DNA of 64,000 nucleotides, from contig OZ024879.1 in the NCBI GenBank assembly GCA_964017185.1, positions 42,043,883 to 42,107,882 of the forward strand. Direction: 5' to 3'. A model generated the notes under the pieces. That model was not told the origin of the DNA. It did not search any database and was given only the letters and a program-made list of their open reading frames with translations. Position numbers and translations under genes: made by a program. Positions 33,480-43,977 of the stretch are shown in pieces. This stretch comes from Rugalucina vietnamica (lineage: Eukaryota > Mollusca > Bivalvia > Lucinida > Lucinidae). Position 1 is the first letter of the stretch. Each line of letters opens with the position of its first letter.

Positions 33480-33620
33480 CTTTGCTTTACGTCCCAGTTA
33501 AAGGCTGTTATTCCACGCCGACTTCACGTGGTATTATCGTTCGATTCACTTTGTATGGAACCTTTATCTAACTTCTAACCAATACTGGGAGCTTTTACCC
33601 AACATTAGGATGATACCTCA
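33480..33620 (-). mobile_element. R3 fragment, reverse
   Basis: TTTACGTCCCAGTTAAAGGC at one side and TACCCAACATTAGGATGA at the other; the middle is diverged. Confidence 0.5.
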
Positions 33621-33621
33621 C

Positions 33622-34182
33622 CAGGGACAAGCGAAATTTATAATATAACCGCAGGACAAGCGAAATGTGCGGTATAATATAACCACAGGACAAGCAAAAT
33701 GAGTTGTATTACATAACCGCGGGACAAGCGAAATGTGTTGTATAATGTAACCGTGAGACAAGCGAAATTTGCGGTATAATGTAATCGCGGGACAAGCAAA
33801 ATGTACTGTATAAAAAAACCGCAGGACAAGAGCAATGTGCCGTATAAAACGTAATGTGCCTTATAATATAAGCATGGGCAAGCGAAATGTGCCGTATAAT
33901 ATAACCGCAGGACAAGCGCAATGTGCCGATATAATATAAGCGCGGGACAAGCAAAATGTACTGTATAATAAAACCGCAGGACAAGCGCAATGTGCAGTAT
34001 AAAACGCTATGTGCCCTATAATATCAGCACGGGCAAGCGAAATGTGCCGTAAAATATAATCGCATGACAAACGAAATGTGCTTTAAATATAACCGCAGGA
34101 CAAGCTCAATGTGTTATATAATTTAACCACGGGAAAGGCGAAATATGCCGTATAATATAACCGCGAAACAAGGGAAATGTAC
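33622..34182. repeat. Minisatellite, 34-bp unit, about 16 copies
   Basis: The unit is about (C/A)CCGCAGGACAAGCGAAATG followed by TGCCGTATAATATAA. Copies start every 31-36 bp. A longer block (GCAGGACAAG-GCAATG, then TATAAAACG and a shortened unit with GGGCAAGC) recurs at about 33820 and 33974, giving a 154-bp higher-order unit. Open stretches on the reverse strand here are produced by the repeat. Confidence 0.85.
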
Positions 34183-34381
34183 ATGTACATATTTACTATC
34201 AAATATGTCCTTTTTACATGTGCGATACAGGCAAAACTTACTTGCACGCATCGTGACACACTATCTCGAATCAGACATTGGGCCCCCAGAATCAGAATGA
34301 CATTGATACATACCAACTTCCTCACAGTATAAGAAATAAATACGTCAGACAAACAAAAGGACATTTGAAGAAAATTAAAAA

Positions 34382-34564
34382 TTGTCTGATTGGATGAGAG
34401 CGGTGCACGACATTGGTGCCAAAAACCTGGATTCTTACTTGGCCCGCTTCTTTCTCTTTGTGAAGAAACGTAACGGACAAGAATGTGAACCAGGCTCATT
34501 AAAATCTTTTCAGTCAAGCATTAACAGACACCTAAATGGAAAAAGCAGTAAACTGATTTGTTAA
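34382..34564 (+). pseudogene. Crypton-type tyrosine recombinase fragment
   Basis: The reading NLDSYLARFFLFVKKRNG then EPGSLKSFQSSINRHL matches the N-terminal helical (SAM-like, core-binding) part of Crypton recombinases and their domesticated relatives (the DUF3504 type). Only this segment is present, with no catalytic R, H or Y. A stop ends it after the HL motif. Assignment is by motif memory. Confidence 0.5.
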
Positions 34565-34944
34565 AGTATAATAATTTCAAACGTTCAAGAGATTAGTTGA
34601 CCTATTAAAAATAGAAAATTATTGGAAAAAAGGAAAGGAAAACAAAGCCAACAGACTTAAGTGCTTTCAAAAAGAAGTGATAAATATTATATAGGGAACA
34701 ATATCTGCTTGAGATAGGTAATTGGCTTCAGTTTTCTTCTGCTCAGGTTTTTTGACCTTCTCAAGAGTCAAGACACAAGCTGAACTGTACCCCCAAAATG
34801 AAATAGAGCTTTGAAAGTTTTGGAAAACTTCATTTGTTAAGAGTGAAAGGCACAGTCATGTCTGTATTCATTTATCATATCAATACAGAGAGCCACCAGT
34901 TTTGATTAGGAAGTAAAGTATCTGGCGTATTTAATTACATCACA

Positions 34945-35100
34945 CAATTATGTCCGAGAAATGTATACCCCCTAATACCCCACAATTATAAAGTAAAACT
35001 GTGGTTTACATAGATATATCTTTTATTATTATTATTATTGATCCAAAACATAGATCCTGGGACACACAATTAATGTTTTGAACAAACGTATTACAATATC
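34945..35100. mobile_element. R2 palindromic MITE, partial
   Basis: GAAATGTATACCCCCTAATA, TATAAAGTAAAACTGTGG, GATCCAAAACATAGATCC, then the core is lost. Confidence 0.55.
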
Positions 35101-35902
35101 ATTTTTTATGAAATTTCAATTTTTACAGCCGAAAAAATGCTGTTCTTTGCTTTGGCTTGTTTAGTAATGAAACACAGTATGGTAATGACAAGTCTCATGC
35201 CTCTGACACCTTCATACCAGTCTACCAACAAATAAGCCACAAAGTTAAAAAAACTGTCATGTGTAATTCGTGAAAACATTTCCTTCTTTTGTTGATACCC
35301 TAACAACCCTCTCTTATATTGTAAAACGCTGAGGGGTATACATCATTTTTTCCATGTACCCAGAATCTGTTTTAAACAAACATAATAAAATCATCTCTTT
35401 TTCTACTGATAATTACCATTTGCATTGCTGTAAAGATCAAATTGTTAAAATGAATTTTCTCTTGTTCAAGGCTCAAGTTGTTTTTGCTATATAAAACATG
35501 AAATCTGTATGGGCATATTAAAAGTAGCCAATATGTACATGTCCTTGACCTTTTATAATCTCACATGCATGTATTGCTATCTTTGTTCCAGCAAGTGTCA
35601 TGGCATCGGTGAGCCTTGTGTATGTAAACAACAACATGCACTTGGGGTAACACTATGCGTTTGGGGTTGAGGAGTAATTAAGTGTATTACCATGGGGGAT
35701 ATAGAGCTTCTAACTAATACGACTGGGGACGAGTATCTCGAATACACAGAGAGAGCCACAAAGATTAAGGTCGGAGCCACCAGACTGTGTGATTGTTGTC
35801 ATGTTTGCACAGCCTAGTTAGTATTAAAAATCTATCGCTACAGTACTAAATAGTCAGTTGAGATGAATGACGAATCATTGCTGGATATGATGTAAAAGCT
35901 TA

Positions 35903-35932
35903 AAAAGGTACAAGTAGGCAAAGATCAGGACC
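35903..35932 (-). repeat. Isolated R1 3'-terminal fragment (30 bp)
   Basis: AAAAAGGTACAAGTAGGCAA followed by AGATCAGGA, and then unrelated sequence. Only the R1 terminus is present. Confidence 0.6.
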
Positions 35933-35989
35933 ATTTAATAGGTGCAGCTTTAAGCAGATGGTACATCATTTATACGAGTCGCAATGCAA

Positions 35990-36182
35990 AAACAAATGGT
36001 AGGGTTTGCACACAAGTGCGACACAGACCGGCCAGTACAGTCACAGAAGAGGTGTGATGTAATATCCAGAAGGCAAAAACAAGAACGCCCATACACTATG
36101 CAGTTACTGCACAACTGATCTACGTGTTTGTTTTTGCATAGCCTAAAAGCCATTTTTCTCATGATGAGGCTCATACTTTCAT
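35990..36182. mobile_element. R5 hairpin MITE, diverged
   Basis: GTGCGACACAGACCGGCCAG, then the hairpin around TGCAGTTACTGCA and ATGAGGCTCAT at the end. Confidence 0.5.
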
Positions 36183-36240
36183 ATTTGGGGGTTTTCTGAG
36201 TACGTCAAAACGTCTTTTGACAAGGCTCATTCTAATTGTT

Positions 36241-36412
36241 CACCATTTTTGCATTATCCGCTGGTTCCCAGCTTTTAAAAAATCAATATTGGTGGTAATA
36301 CAGGTTACCAGAACCCCACTGACCTCAAAGGTCAGGGGGGTTCTGGTTACCCGTTTTTCCAATATTGATTTTTTGTAAGCAGGAAACAAGCCGATAATGC
36401 AAAAATGGTGAA
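36241..36412. mobile_element. Fold-back palindrome, about 172 bp
   Basis: CACCATTTTTGCATTATCCG at the left and CGATAATGCAAAAATGGTG at the right; inner arms AAAAAATCAATATTGG / CCAATATTGATTTTTT and CCAGAACCCC / GGGGTTCTGG. The symmetry runs almost end to end, as in a stem-loop MITE. No second copy is in this window. Confidence 0.65.
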
Positions 36413-36499
36413 TAAATGTACTTTTTTTCGGGTTATCCGCGCTGTCCACTGAAGGATTATAATCTATACAAAGACAGACGCCCAGATGAGATGCAGGGT

Positions 36500-36640
36500 G
36501 TGTCAACAGTCGGGGTCATGTCGGGACGTTGCCTCCTCCATTTTATGTGACCTACACAACTTTAGGATGTCATGACACCTTTCCTGGACAGGCTCAGACC
36601 TGAGCGGTTAACCAGTAATAAGATGTAAGCTTTACCTGAA
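36500..36640 (-). mobile_element. R3 copy, middle deleted
   Basis: TCATGTCGGGACGTTGCC, TTTAGGATGTCATGACACC, then directly TTTCCTGGACAGGCTCAGAC and GAGCGGTTAACCAGTAAT. Confidence 0.55.
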
Positions 36641-36899
36641 GACACAATCAGCCAATTTATTTTTAGGCCGTCAGTGTTACTTGCCTTTCAAACTTATTTC
36701 ACTGTTTGTAACCTGAGTACGTTAAACCCCACAGCAGTGTTCAGACTGGAATGATTAAGCCTTGTGAGAGATTAAAGAAATCAGGATGATAATAACAATG
36801 CAAACATTACCAGTGAGGTAACAAAACTGTTTTGTGCACAGCAGAACTTTTTGTGCTCATCTCATATAAAAAAACTAATACTGTTTATCATATATCTTA

Positions 36900-37150
36900 A
36901 AATCATTTAGAAGTGTTTGTTTGAATTGAAGCTGAATATCGCAGCCAACAGCTAAGGTCATTTCGGGACGTTGCCTCAATTTCATGCGTCTTGTACCAAA
37001 ATTTAGGATTTCATGACATCCAAAACGTGCTTCAAATATAACCGCCCAACTAAGCCACAAACATGAAGCCACTTTTCCTCGGCAGTCTCAGACCTAAGCG
37101 GTTATCCCGTAATCAGATGCTTAGTGGTGTATTATAAGCTTTGCCTCAAG
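36900..37150 (-). mobile_element. R3 SINE-like repeat, reverse
   Basis: GTGTTTGTTTGAATTGAAGC (tail), TTTAGGATTTCATGACATCC, TTCAAATATAACCGCCCAAC, CCTAAGCGGTTATCCCGTAA (head). Confidence 0.6.
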
Positions 37151-37249
37151 GCACGTTTATTTAGGCCCGAATGGGCGCGCGCTCATATTCCCACCGACCA
37201 CCCTTGGAAGTAAAGATGTTTTTAAAAAGCAATATTTTATTTCAGTTGT

Positions 37250-37468
37250 ACGTCCATTTCAATATTATTTCAGCTCATATGAGACGGACTAATCAGTAGG
37301 TGGGCGAAAACGGGAGAACCCTGAGTAAAGCCACCTGACACACCCGCAAGCAGAACGTGGCTTGTCTTACATGTGGCCAGTTCGGGGCTCGAGCCCACAC
37401 CAGATACAGCGGTGTGATGATCGAGTGATTAAGAAGCAGCGCTATTAACCGCTCGGCCGCATGAGTTT
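37250..37468 (-). mobile_element. R4 tRNA-derived SINE, best copy
   Basis: On the minus strand the head carries GCGGCCGAGCGGTTAATAGC (A-box, 37443-37462) and GTGGGCTCGAGCCCCGAA (B-box, 37380-37397). The spacing and sequence fit a Leu/Ser-class tRNA. A body follows with TTCTCCCGTTTTCGCCCACC and CATATGAGCTGAAATAATAT. The anticodon arm does not fold as a real tRNA, so it is a SINE and not a tRNA gene. Confidence 0.75.
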
Positions 37469-37469
37469 G

Positions 37470-37963
37470 GTTTGTGCAATATCGTTTCCGATGTCGTGCT
37501 CAATAAAGTTGAGACTGCAAAAACACAGATGAGAATATTCATTTTTCAGTGCAGTCTGATCTGTCTGTCAACATGTAATGTGGTTCAAAGTAGGTCTTAG
37601 CTTTCGGATCAGAACTGACTCTCGTCCCCAAGAAAGATTAAAACCATAACGTCCATATGGCTGATGAAGATTATGTTATATTTGTGAGTCGAAAACATAG
37701 AACGAATTCAATGCTAATTGAGAATGGACGTTGCCTTCAGCTTATAATGAGCCAGCCTTGATTTCCTATAACGCTTCAAACATGCTCAAAGCGGCTAGGG
37801 TATTAGGGAGCCAACAAATATGATATCTGGTGCACGCACTGGCTCTGGCGGCCCAGAACGCTTTTCTGTAAAAATATGTAGCATATAGTTTCCGTAGTGC
37901 CGTTAGCTTTTTTCCACATACGTGACCTTGCATCAGTCATTTATTGAAAATGGTCCTGTAAAC
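37470..37963. other. Intergenic, nothing recognised
   Basis: No shared repeat, hairpin or gene-like frame seen. Confidence 0.35.
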
Positions 37964-38796
37964 GCTCACCTGAGATCTGAGACGTATACCAATATACTTA
38001 GTTGACTTTAATGGTCATTTACATGTATATTGTCCAAAGGACGGGGACAGATAACCTCTGGAGCCAATGTCTGCAACAAATTCATAAATATCTTATCCAT
38101 TTGCCCATTTCCTGAAAGCTTTTCCCTTCAATGACATTTTAACAGTTTTCTGTATATATGACCTATATTGACCTTGCCGTAAAATCTAAAGGTCAACACA
38201 GGGCCATTTTTATACATACACTATAGTTCTGTAGCGTTAATTTCTGCATGTCAAGTTTCATTGCAATATGTTCAGCAGTTCCTGAGAAGATATTTGATGG
38301 GGTTTACTATATATGGGCATGGCGACCATCTTGGTATGTGACCTGGTTTTATTTATAAATACATTGGTTCCCCCTTCATTCAGATGTTCCTGTAAAATTT
38401 GGATTTGATTGGTCAAGTAGTTTTATAGAAGAATATCTTTAAATACTATGGTTATACTATGGTTGATTTGCCAAGCGGTTTCAGAGATAAAAGATCTTTG
38501 AATATTATGATTATATATGTTGCCCCGGGGTGGAGGCAGACCAAACCTTGGGGTCTATTTTTTCAGAAACTTAACTTTTTTCCTGATCGTTGCCTACTTG
38601 TATATTTTAAAATCTTCAATTTGCCCATTTCCTGCAAGTTTTGCCTTGCCTATAAAATCACATTTTAACAATTTCCCACATTCAAATGCATGGGCGACCT
38701 ATATTGACCTTGCTGTAAAATAAGGCAAGGTCATGCTAGGGTCATGATTTATATAAACTTTGTAGAGCTCCTCTCCCTGATGCTTCATGTCAAGTT

Positions 38797-38808
38797 TTTA
38801 AATCATAG
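38797..38808. repeat. Target-site duplication of the LINE, 3' side
   Basis: TTTAAATCATAG, identical to 44629-44640. The pair brackets the LINE. Confidence 0.85.
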
Positions 38809-38980
38809 TTTGTTTGTTTGTTTGTTGTTTAACGACGCATCAACCCTGATGGGTCATTAGCGTCTAACAAGGTAAAACGTTAAAATATATTGAACTCGTA
38901 TTAAAAAGTAACACTAAATAAGATATAAATGTCGTTGTAAAGAAACGATATTTGAAATGATAAGATTGAAGATTTAAAAA

Positions 38981-41900
38981 TTATATTTTATAAAACAGAT
39001 TTACTTGTCTAAGAAATGATAAAATTTTTCCAACGGGTACATCTTTGAACAATTCTTTCAAGTTGTTAGCTTGAAAACAAGAAATTCGCTCTGCTGCAAA
39101 GTCAGTGCATTCTAAAAGAAAGTGTTTAACTGTGAATGGTGTATCACAGCCAATGCATTTAGGTTCATCTTCTCGCTTTAATAAGTGGGAATGTGTTATT
39201 CTTGTATGACCAATTCGGAGACGAGCAAGAACGATTTCTTCTCGTCTCGAAAGTTTATGAATTGCTTTTGGTCGTTTAACGATCGGTTCGACTTCCCTCA
39301 ACTTATCAAACTTCGCTCCGTTCCAGGTTGTTTGCCATTTGTCAAAGATGTACTCGTTAATAAAAGGTTTAAAATTGACATAAGGAATTTTAAAAACTGT
39401 TTCTTCTAGATTTAACGATTCTTTAGCGTTCTTATCAACTTTCTCATTTCCATATATACCTATATGACTGGGAACCCAGCAATATATAATTGTTTTCAAT
39501 TCCGAGATGGTGTGATGTTTTATTAATAGTTTTTGTATTTGAGGGTTTTTGGATGATGTATGGTTTAAGGCCTGTAAAACTGACATAGAGTCAGAAAAAA
39601 TAATAAATTTGTCCTTTAAGTTACTTTCATTTATGAAGTCTAAAGCTAAGTCTATAGCTTTAGCTTCCGCTGTGAAAATTGAAGAGCCATCAGGTAAACG
39701 TAATGTTTTGCAATTGCCGTTTGTAAAAGTAGCACAACCAACTTTGTTTTCTTCTTTTGAACCATCAGTATAAATACATTGATAGTCAATAAATTGAGAT
39801 TGTAGTTGATGAAAACTTTCTTTTAGAAGGTGTGGATTTGAGTCGGATTTTTTCCCTGTATGTAGAGTCAAATTAACTTCTGGTTTTCTAATGCACCATG
39901 ATGGTATTTCGGAAACAAAATGTTCTTCTATTTTATCTTTTTGGATGTTTGCTGATTCTAAAAGTGGTGCAACCCGTAAACCAAAGGACCGGATAGCCCT
40001 TGGTTTACTTTCGTAAAGCTGTACGACTTCTTCAGAAATATATGGCGGAAAAGACACCTTATGAACTGGATTTGATGGATTAGCAGCAATTCTAATGGCG
40101 TACTGTAGGGCAAGTTTCTCTCGTCGTAAATATAGAGATGGCTCTTCAGCCTCAACATAGAGGCTTTGTACAGGTGATGTTCGAAAAGCACCCAGAGCTA
40201 ATCTTAGGCCTTGATGATGCACTGTGTCAAGAGAACTGATATATGATGGTCTTGCCGATCCATATACGATGGATCCATAATCTAATTTTGAACGAATGAG
40301 GGAACGGTATAGCTGGAGAAGGACAGTGCGATCAGCACCCCAGTCTGTGTGTGATAATACTTTCAGTAAGTTTAATGCTTTTAGGCACTTGGCCTTTAAG
40401 TACTTGATATGTGGTATGAAAGAAAGTTTACGATCAAAAAGAACTCCAAGAAATTTAAAATCTTCAACTACTGGAATAAGAGACCCATATAAATAAAGTT
40501 CAGGATCGTTGTGTACTTTCCGTAATTGACAGAAATGCACACATTGTGTTTTCGACTTGGAAAATTTGAAACCATTATGTGAGGCCCAGTTTTCTATTCT
40601 GTTAATGCACTGCTGTAAGTGCCTCTCGATAGTTCTCATACTTTTTGACCTGTAACACATACAGAAATCATCTACATATAAGGATCCATCTGTTTTAGGA
40701 TCCAGACAGTTCATTATGCTGTTTATCTTAATATTGAACAAAGTTGTAGACAAGATGCTCCCTTGTGGAACACCCTGTGCTTGATCAAACTTTTCGGATA
40801 AAGTCGATCCAACACGAACCTGGATCCAACGATCCGCAAGGAAATTTTCAATAAATGTAGCTAATCTGCCTCGTATTCCGAGATCATGTAGATCTCGCAT
40901 AATACCATGTCTCCAGGTGGTATCATAAGCTTTTTCCAAGTCGAAAAACACAGCAACAACATGCTCCTTTGCAACAAAGGCATCACGAATAAAGGTTTCC
41001 AGTCTAATTAAATTGTCGTTGGTACTTCGTTCAGAACGGAAGCCCGACTGAACAGGAGATATTAGGTTATTACTTTCTAAGTACCATACAAGTCTTACAT
41101 TTATCATTCTCTCTAAGGTTTTGCAAAGACAACTTGTAAGTGCTATCGGTCTATAGCTGTTCGGTTCTGCATGATCTTTTCCAGGTTTAGGAATTGGTAT
41201 TATAGTGGCTAGTTCCCAACTTTCGGGAAACTTTCCAGTTTCCCACATATCATTAAAAATATCTAAGAGAGCCTGAAGTGATTTTGGTGGAAGATGTTTT
41301 AACATTTGATAGTGAACTTCGTCGGGACCTGTTGCTGTATCATGGGCTTTACTGATGGCGTCTTTTAGTTCATCTAAATTAAATGGAGAATTATATTCTT
41401 CATTATTTGAGGACTTAAAGTTTAATTTAGTCTTTTCCTGTTCTTTCTTGTATTTTTGAAATTCCTCCGAATAATGACTGGTTGAGGAATTTGAACAAAA
41501 TTGTGATGCCAAAGTATCTGCTATATCTTGTTTTGTGGAAGCTGTTTCGTTCGCATTGTTGAAGTTGTAATTAAGATGATGATAAGTAGCAGATTTAGAT
41601 TTACCGGATATTTTCCTAACCATGTCCCAAACTTTTTTAGTCGGTGTTTTATAATTCAAATTAGATACGTATGTTCTCCATGATTTGCGTTTTGCAGACT
41701 TTATAGTCCGACGGGCTTTTGCTCTAGAATTCCTATAAGTATTTAAATTTTCATGCGCTGGGAACTTGCAGAACTTCAACAAAGTGTCTTTTCGTTGTTT
41801 GATAGCCTCTTTACAATCGTCATTGTACCATGGGTTACTTTTCTTTGGGTTTGTCGAGGTTTTGGGGATACATTTCTCAGATATAGTTATTAAAGAAGAA

Positions 41901-42691
41901 GTAAAGTAAGTTATAGGATCAGAAGAATCAGACAGAGTAGTATCAGTAAGGGACTCATTACATAAGGTATTAAATAAATCCCAATTTGCTTTATGTAATT
42001 TCCATTTGGGGTTATGGGCTTCATCATGAGTCCGAACGCTTTCAATCAAAATTGGAAAGTGGTCAGATCCACGTTGATCTTCACAAACAGACCAGTCATA
42101 GTCAAGATAGAGAGAGGGGTGACAGAGTGAAAGATCAAGAGATGAGAAAGTGCCTTTACCAGAATCAAGATAAGTGTTCGATTTATCATTCATCAAACAA
42201 ATGTCGTTTTTCGTGATGAAATCCTCGATTAATTCTCCTCTGGGATCATTGTCATTACAACCCCAAAGCACATTATGACCATTGAAGTCACCTACTAACA
42301 TATAGGGTGAAGGAAGCTGTTCAAGTAAAGAAGTCAGTTGTTCAGATCTTAAAAGATAAGAGGGAGGGATATAGATTGAGCAGAAAGTTATCTCTTTCTC
42401 GAGTGTAACGGAAACAGCTACCGCTTGTAGATCTGTTTTAAGTTTAATTTGACGTTGTGGTAATGTTGAATGGACAAGTAAAGAGGTTCCACCAGATGCT
42501 CTTAGACAATCCAAGTGAATGTGATTGTAAACATTAAAGCCTTTCAAAGTAAACGTGTCATTAGGTTTGAGGAAAGTTTCTTGTAGACAGAAAACAGAAG
42601 GTCTAAGTAGAGACAAAAGAAGTAGTAGTTCTTCAAAACGTGGTTTTACACCTCGACAGTTCCATTGTATTATTTTATATTTGCTACCCAT
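38981..42691 (-). CDS. LINE ORF2: endonuclease, reverse transcriptase, RNase H
   Basis: 1236 residues. An APE-type endonuclease comes first: QWNCRG (9-14), LQETF (36-40), GDFNGH (134-139) and SDHFPI (209-214) give N, E, D/N and D/H of the active site. The reverse transcriptase spans about 490-760: SYRPIALTS (512-520), FFDLEKAYD (582-590), GVPQGSILS (640-648) and the catalytic YVDD (672-675). RNase H spans about 970-1095: YTDGSK (974-979), TAEAKAI (1007-1013), FSDSMSV (1032-1038) and VPSHIGIYGNEKVD (1073-1086), keeping the D-E-D-D set. It ends with a C-x2-C...H...C knuckle (CIGCDTPFTVKHFLLEC). The protein nicks target DNA and copies the element RNA in place. The ATG at 42689-42691 follows the ORF1 stop by 62 bp. 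All key residues are present. Confidence 0.95.
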   Translation of the reverse strand: MGSKYKIIQWNCRGVKPRFEELLLLLSLLRPSVFCLQETFLKPNDTFTLKGFNVYNHIHLDCLRASGGTSLLVHSTLPQRQIKLKTDLQAVAVSVTLEKEITFCSIYIPPSYLLRSEQLTSLLEQLPSPYMLVGDFNGHNVLWGCNDNDPRGELIEDFITKNDICLMNDKSNTYLDSGKGTFSSLDLSLCHPSLYLDYDWSVCEDQRGSDHFPILIESVRTHDEAHNPKWKLHKANWDLFNTLCNESLTDTTLSDSSDPITYFTSSLITISEKCIPKTSTNPKKSNPWYNDDCKEAIKQRKDTLLKFCKFPAHENLNTYRNSRAKARRTIKSAKRKSWRTYVSNLNYKTPTKKVWDMVRKISGKSKSATYHHLNYNFNNANETASTKQDIADTLASQFCSNSSTSHYSEEFQKYKKEQEKTKLNFKSSNNEEYNSPFNLDELKDAISKAHDTATGPDEVHYQMLKHLPPKSLQALLDIFNDMWETGKFPESWELATIIPIPKPGKDHAEPNSYRPIALTSCLCKTLERMINVRLVWYLESNNLISPVQSGFRSERSTNDNLIRLETFIRDAFVAKEHVVAVFFDLEKAYDTTWRHGIMRDLHDLGIRGRLATFIENFLADRWIQVRVGSTLSEKFDQAQGVPQGSILSTTLFNIKINSIMNCLDPKTDGSLYVDDFCMCYRSKSMRTIERHLQQCINRIENWASHNGFKFSKSKTQCVHFCQLRKVHNDPELYLYGSLIPVVEDFKFLGVLFDRKLSFIPHIKYLKAKCLKALNLLKVLSHTDWGADRTVLLQLYRSLIRSKLDYGSIVYGSARPSYISSLDTVHHQGLRLALGAFRTSPVQSLYVEAEEPSLYLRREKLALQYAIRIAANPSNPVHKVSFPPYISEEVVQLYESKPRAIRSFGLRVAPLLESANIQKDKIEEHFVSEIPSWCIRKPEVNLTLHTGKKSDSNPHLLKESFHQLQSQFIDYQCIYTDGSKEENKVGCATFTNGNCKTLRLPDGSSIFTAEAKAIDLALDFINESNLKDKFIIFSDSMSVLQALNHTSSKNPQIQKLLIKHHTISELKTIIYCWVPSHIGIYGNEKVDKNAKESLNLEETVFKIPYVNFKPFINEYIFDKWQTTWNGAKFDKLREVEPIVKRPKAIHKLSRREEIVLARLRIGHTRITHSHLLKREDEPKCIGCDTPFTVKHFLLECTDFAAERISCFQANNLKELFKDVPVGKILSFLRQVNLFYKI

Positions 42692-42753
42692 TAAATAATT
42701 TAGTGAGGAGATTTAAATGCGTGACCTTTCGTTTAAATGTAGACTGAAAACTT

Positions 42754-43977
42754 CTACTTTGGAGCTGTGATTGGTGACCGAGGACGATGGCCACGGGAAC
42801 CAGGGCGCGAGGCAACCTCGTCCATCTCCATGGCATCGTCATTAGCCAGAGCTCCAAATTTGTTATACTGTTGGACGGGATCATCTGATCCCTTCTGCAC
42901 CCTACTGGATGCAGAATGTGGTTTTGCGTTTGTACTCGGTTGATTTGGTTTTGAACTAACTTTTGCTTGTTCTGACAGAGATTTGCTTGATGTTACGTTC
43001 TGATTTTGAGAAATATTGTTTCTGTTTGGTTTCCTCGCAATGAGAACTTTTGAACTCTCTGTAATCTTACAGTCTTCGACACTGTATTGTGTAGCAGCTG
43101 TTTTGGTTTCTGGTTTGGCAGCAAGTGATTTGACTATATGTGAGAAACTAAATTCAGGCTTCTGTTCAAGTTGTTTTCGAGCTTCAAGATATGTCAAGTT
43201 CTTTGTTATCTTCAATCGCATGATTTCTTTTTCCTTCTTCCATGTTTCGCATTCATTTGATCGTGATAGATGTGCTCCGCCACAGTTGACACATTTTGTG
43301 GGGTTATTGCAGTGATTTGTATGATGGTCATGGTTTCCCATACCACATCTTTCACAGACTGACCCGGGGTCAACTGGGCATTTGTCCTCATGGTGTCCAA
43401 ACTTCTGACAGTTAAAACATCTCAAAGGGTTAGGTATGTAAATGTCAACAGGTACAATTTGATAGAAAATTTTGACTGCTTTTGGTGGGACGACTGAGTT
43501 GAAAGTAAGTAGCAAAGTATTGGTGTTGATGGTTTCCTGTCCTTTCTTAACGGTAAAACGTTTAACTGCCGTTACACCTTGATTTTCTAAATATTCCAGG
43601 ATGTTCTTTTCTGACTCTCCTTTGAGGTTTCTGTCTCTGATGATGCCTTTCGAAGAATTCAAAGATTTGTGCGGGTTCACTTCTACTGATAGGTTAAAGA
43701 ACTTTTTTGTTTTCAATAAGATGTCCGTTTGCATTTTTCGTGTTGTTTCCACAAGCAACATTCCATTTTTTAATTTCTTGACGGATTTTGGCGTACCTAT
43801 CATGCTTTCTATCTGCTTTTCAATCACAAATGGTGACAGTGACGTAACTGGTGTTTCTTTAATAGTTGATTCAATGAGTAAAAACTTTGGAAAAGTGTCT
43901 TGTGCTCTAAACAGTGTCGAAGCGTCTATATCATCGTCGGAATCCGGTCGTTGTCGTTTGTTATTTAAGGAAGCCAT
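42754..43977 (-). CDS. LINE ORF1: gag-like RNA-binding protein
   Basis: 407 residues. The N-terminal third is charged (SDDDID near 13) and followed by an RRM-like alpha/beta stretch (about 85-180). Three zinc knuckles sit at about 187-200 (CFNCQKFGHHEDKC), 208-223 and 229-243. The C-terminus is basic and Ser/Gln-rich. This is the usual ORF1 of I, Nimb and Jockey elements, coating the element RNA. The start at 43975-43977 is the first ATG after the GC-richer 5' UTR. No breaks. Confidence 0.92.
   Translation of the reverse strand: MASLNNKRQRPDSDDDIDASTLFRAQDTFPKFLLIESTIKETPVTSLSPFVIEKQIESMIGTPKSVKKLKNGMLLVETTRKMQTDILLKTKKFFNLSVEVNPHKSLNSSKGIIRDRNLKGESEKNILEYLENQGVTAVKRFTVKKGQETINTNTLLLTFNSVVPPKAVKIFYQIVPVDIYIPNPLRCFNCQKFGHHEDKCPVDPGSVCERCGMGNHDHHTNHCNNPTKCVNCGGAHLSRSNECETWKKEKEIMRLKITKNLTYLEARKQLEQKPEFSFSHIVKSLAAKPETKTAATQYSVEDCKITESSKVLIARKPNRNNISQNQNVTSSKSLSEQAKVSSKPNQPSTNAKPHSASSRVQKGSDDPVQQYNKFGALANDDAMEMDEVASRPGSRGHRPRSPITAPK

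Noticed and set aside
33638..34070. Reverse ORFs across the 33.6-34.2 kb repeat (LSCGFIIQYILLVPRLYYT-like)
   Set aside because: The 34-bp repeat keeps several frames open by itself; the protein is just the repeat translated.
37380..37462. tRNA gene on the minus strand
   Set aside because: A- and B-box are present, but the anticodon arm and acceptor do not pair, and the same unit recurs with a body at 19275; it is a SINE.
39185..42216. Plus-strand ORFs inside the LINE ORF2 and ORF1 region
   Set aside because: Antisense shadows of the two LINE proteins; no domain features.
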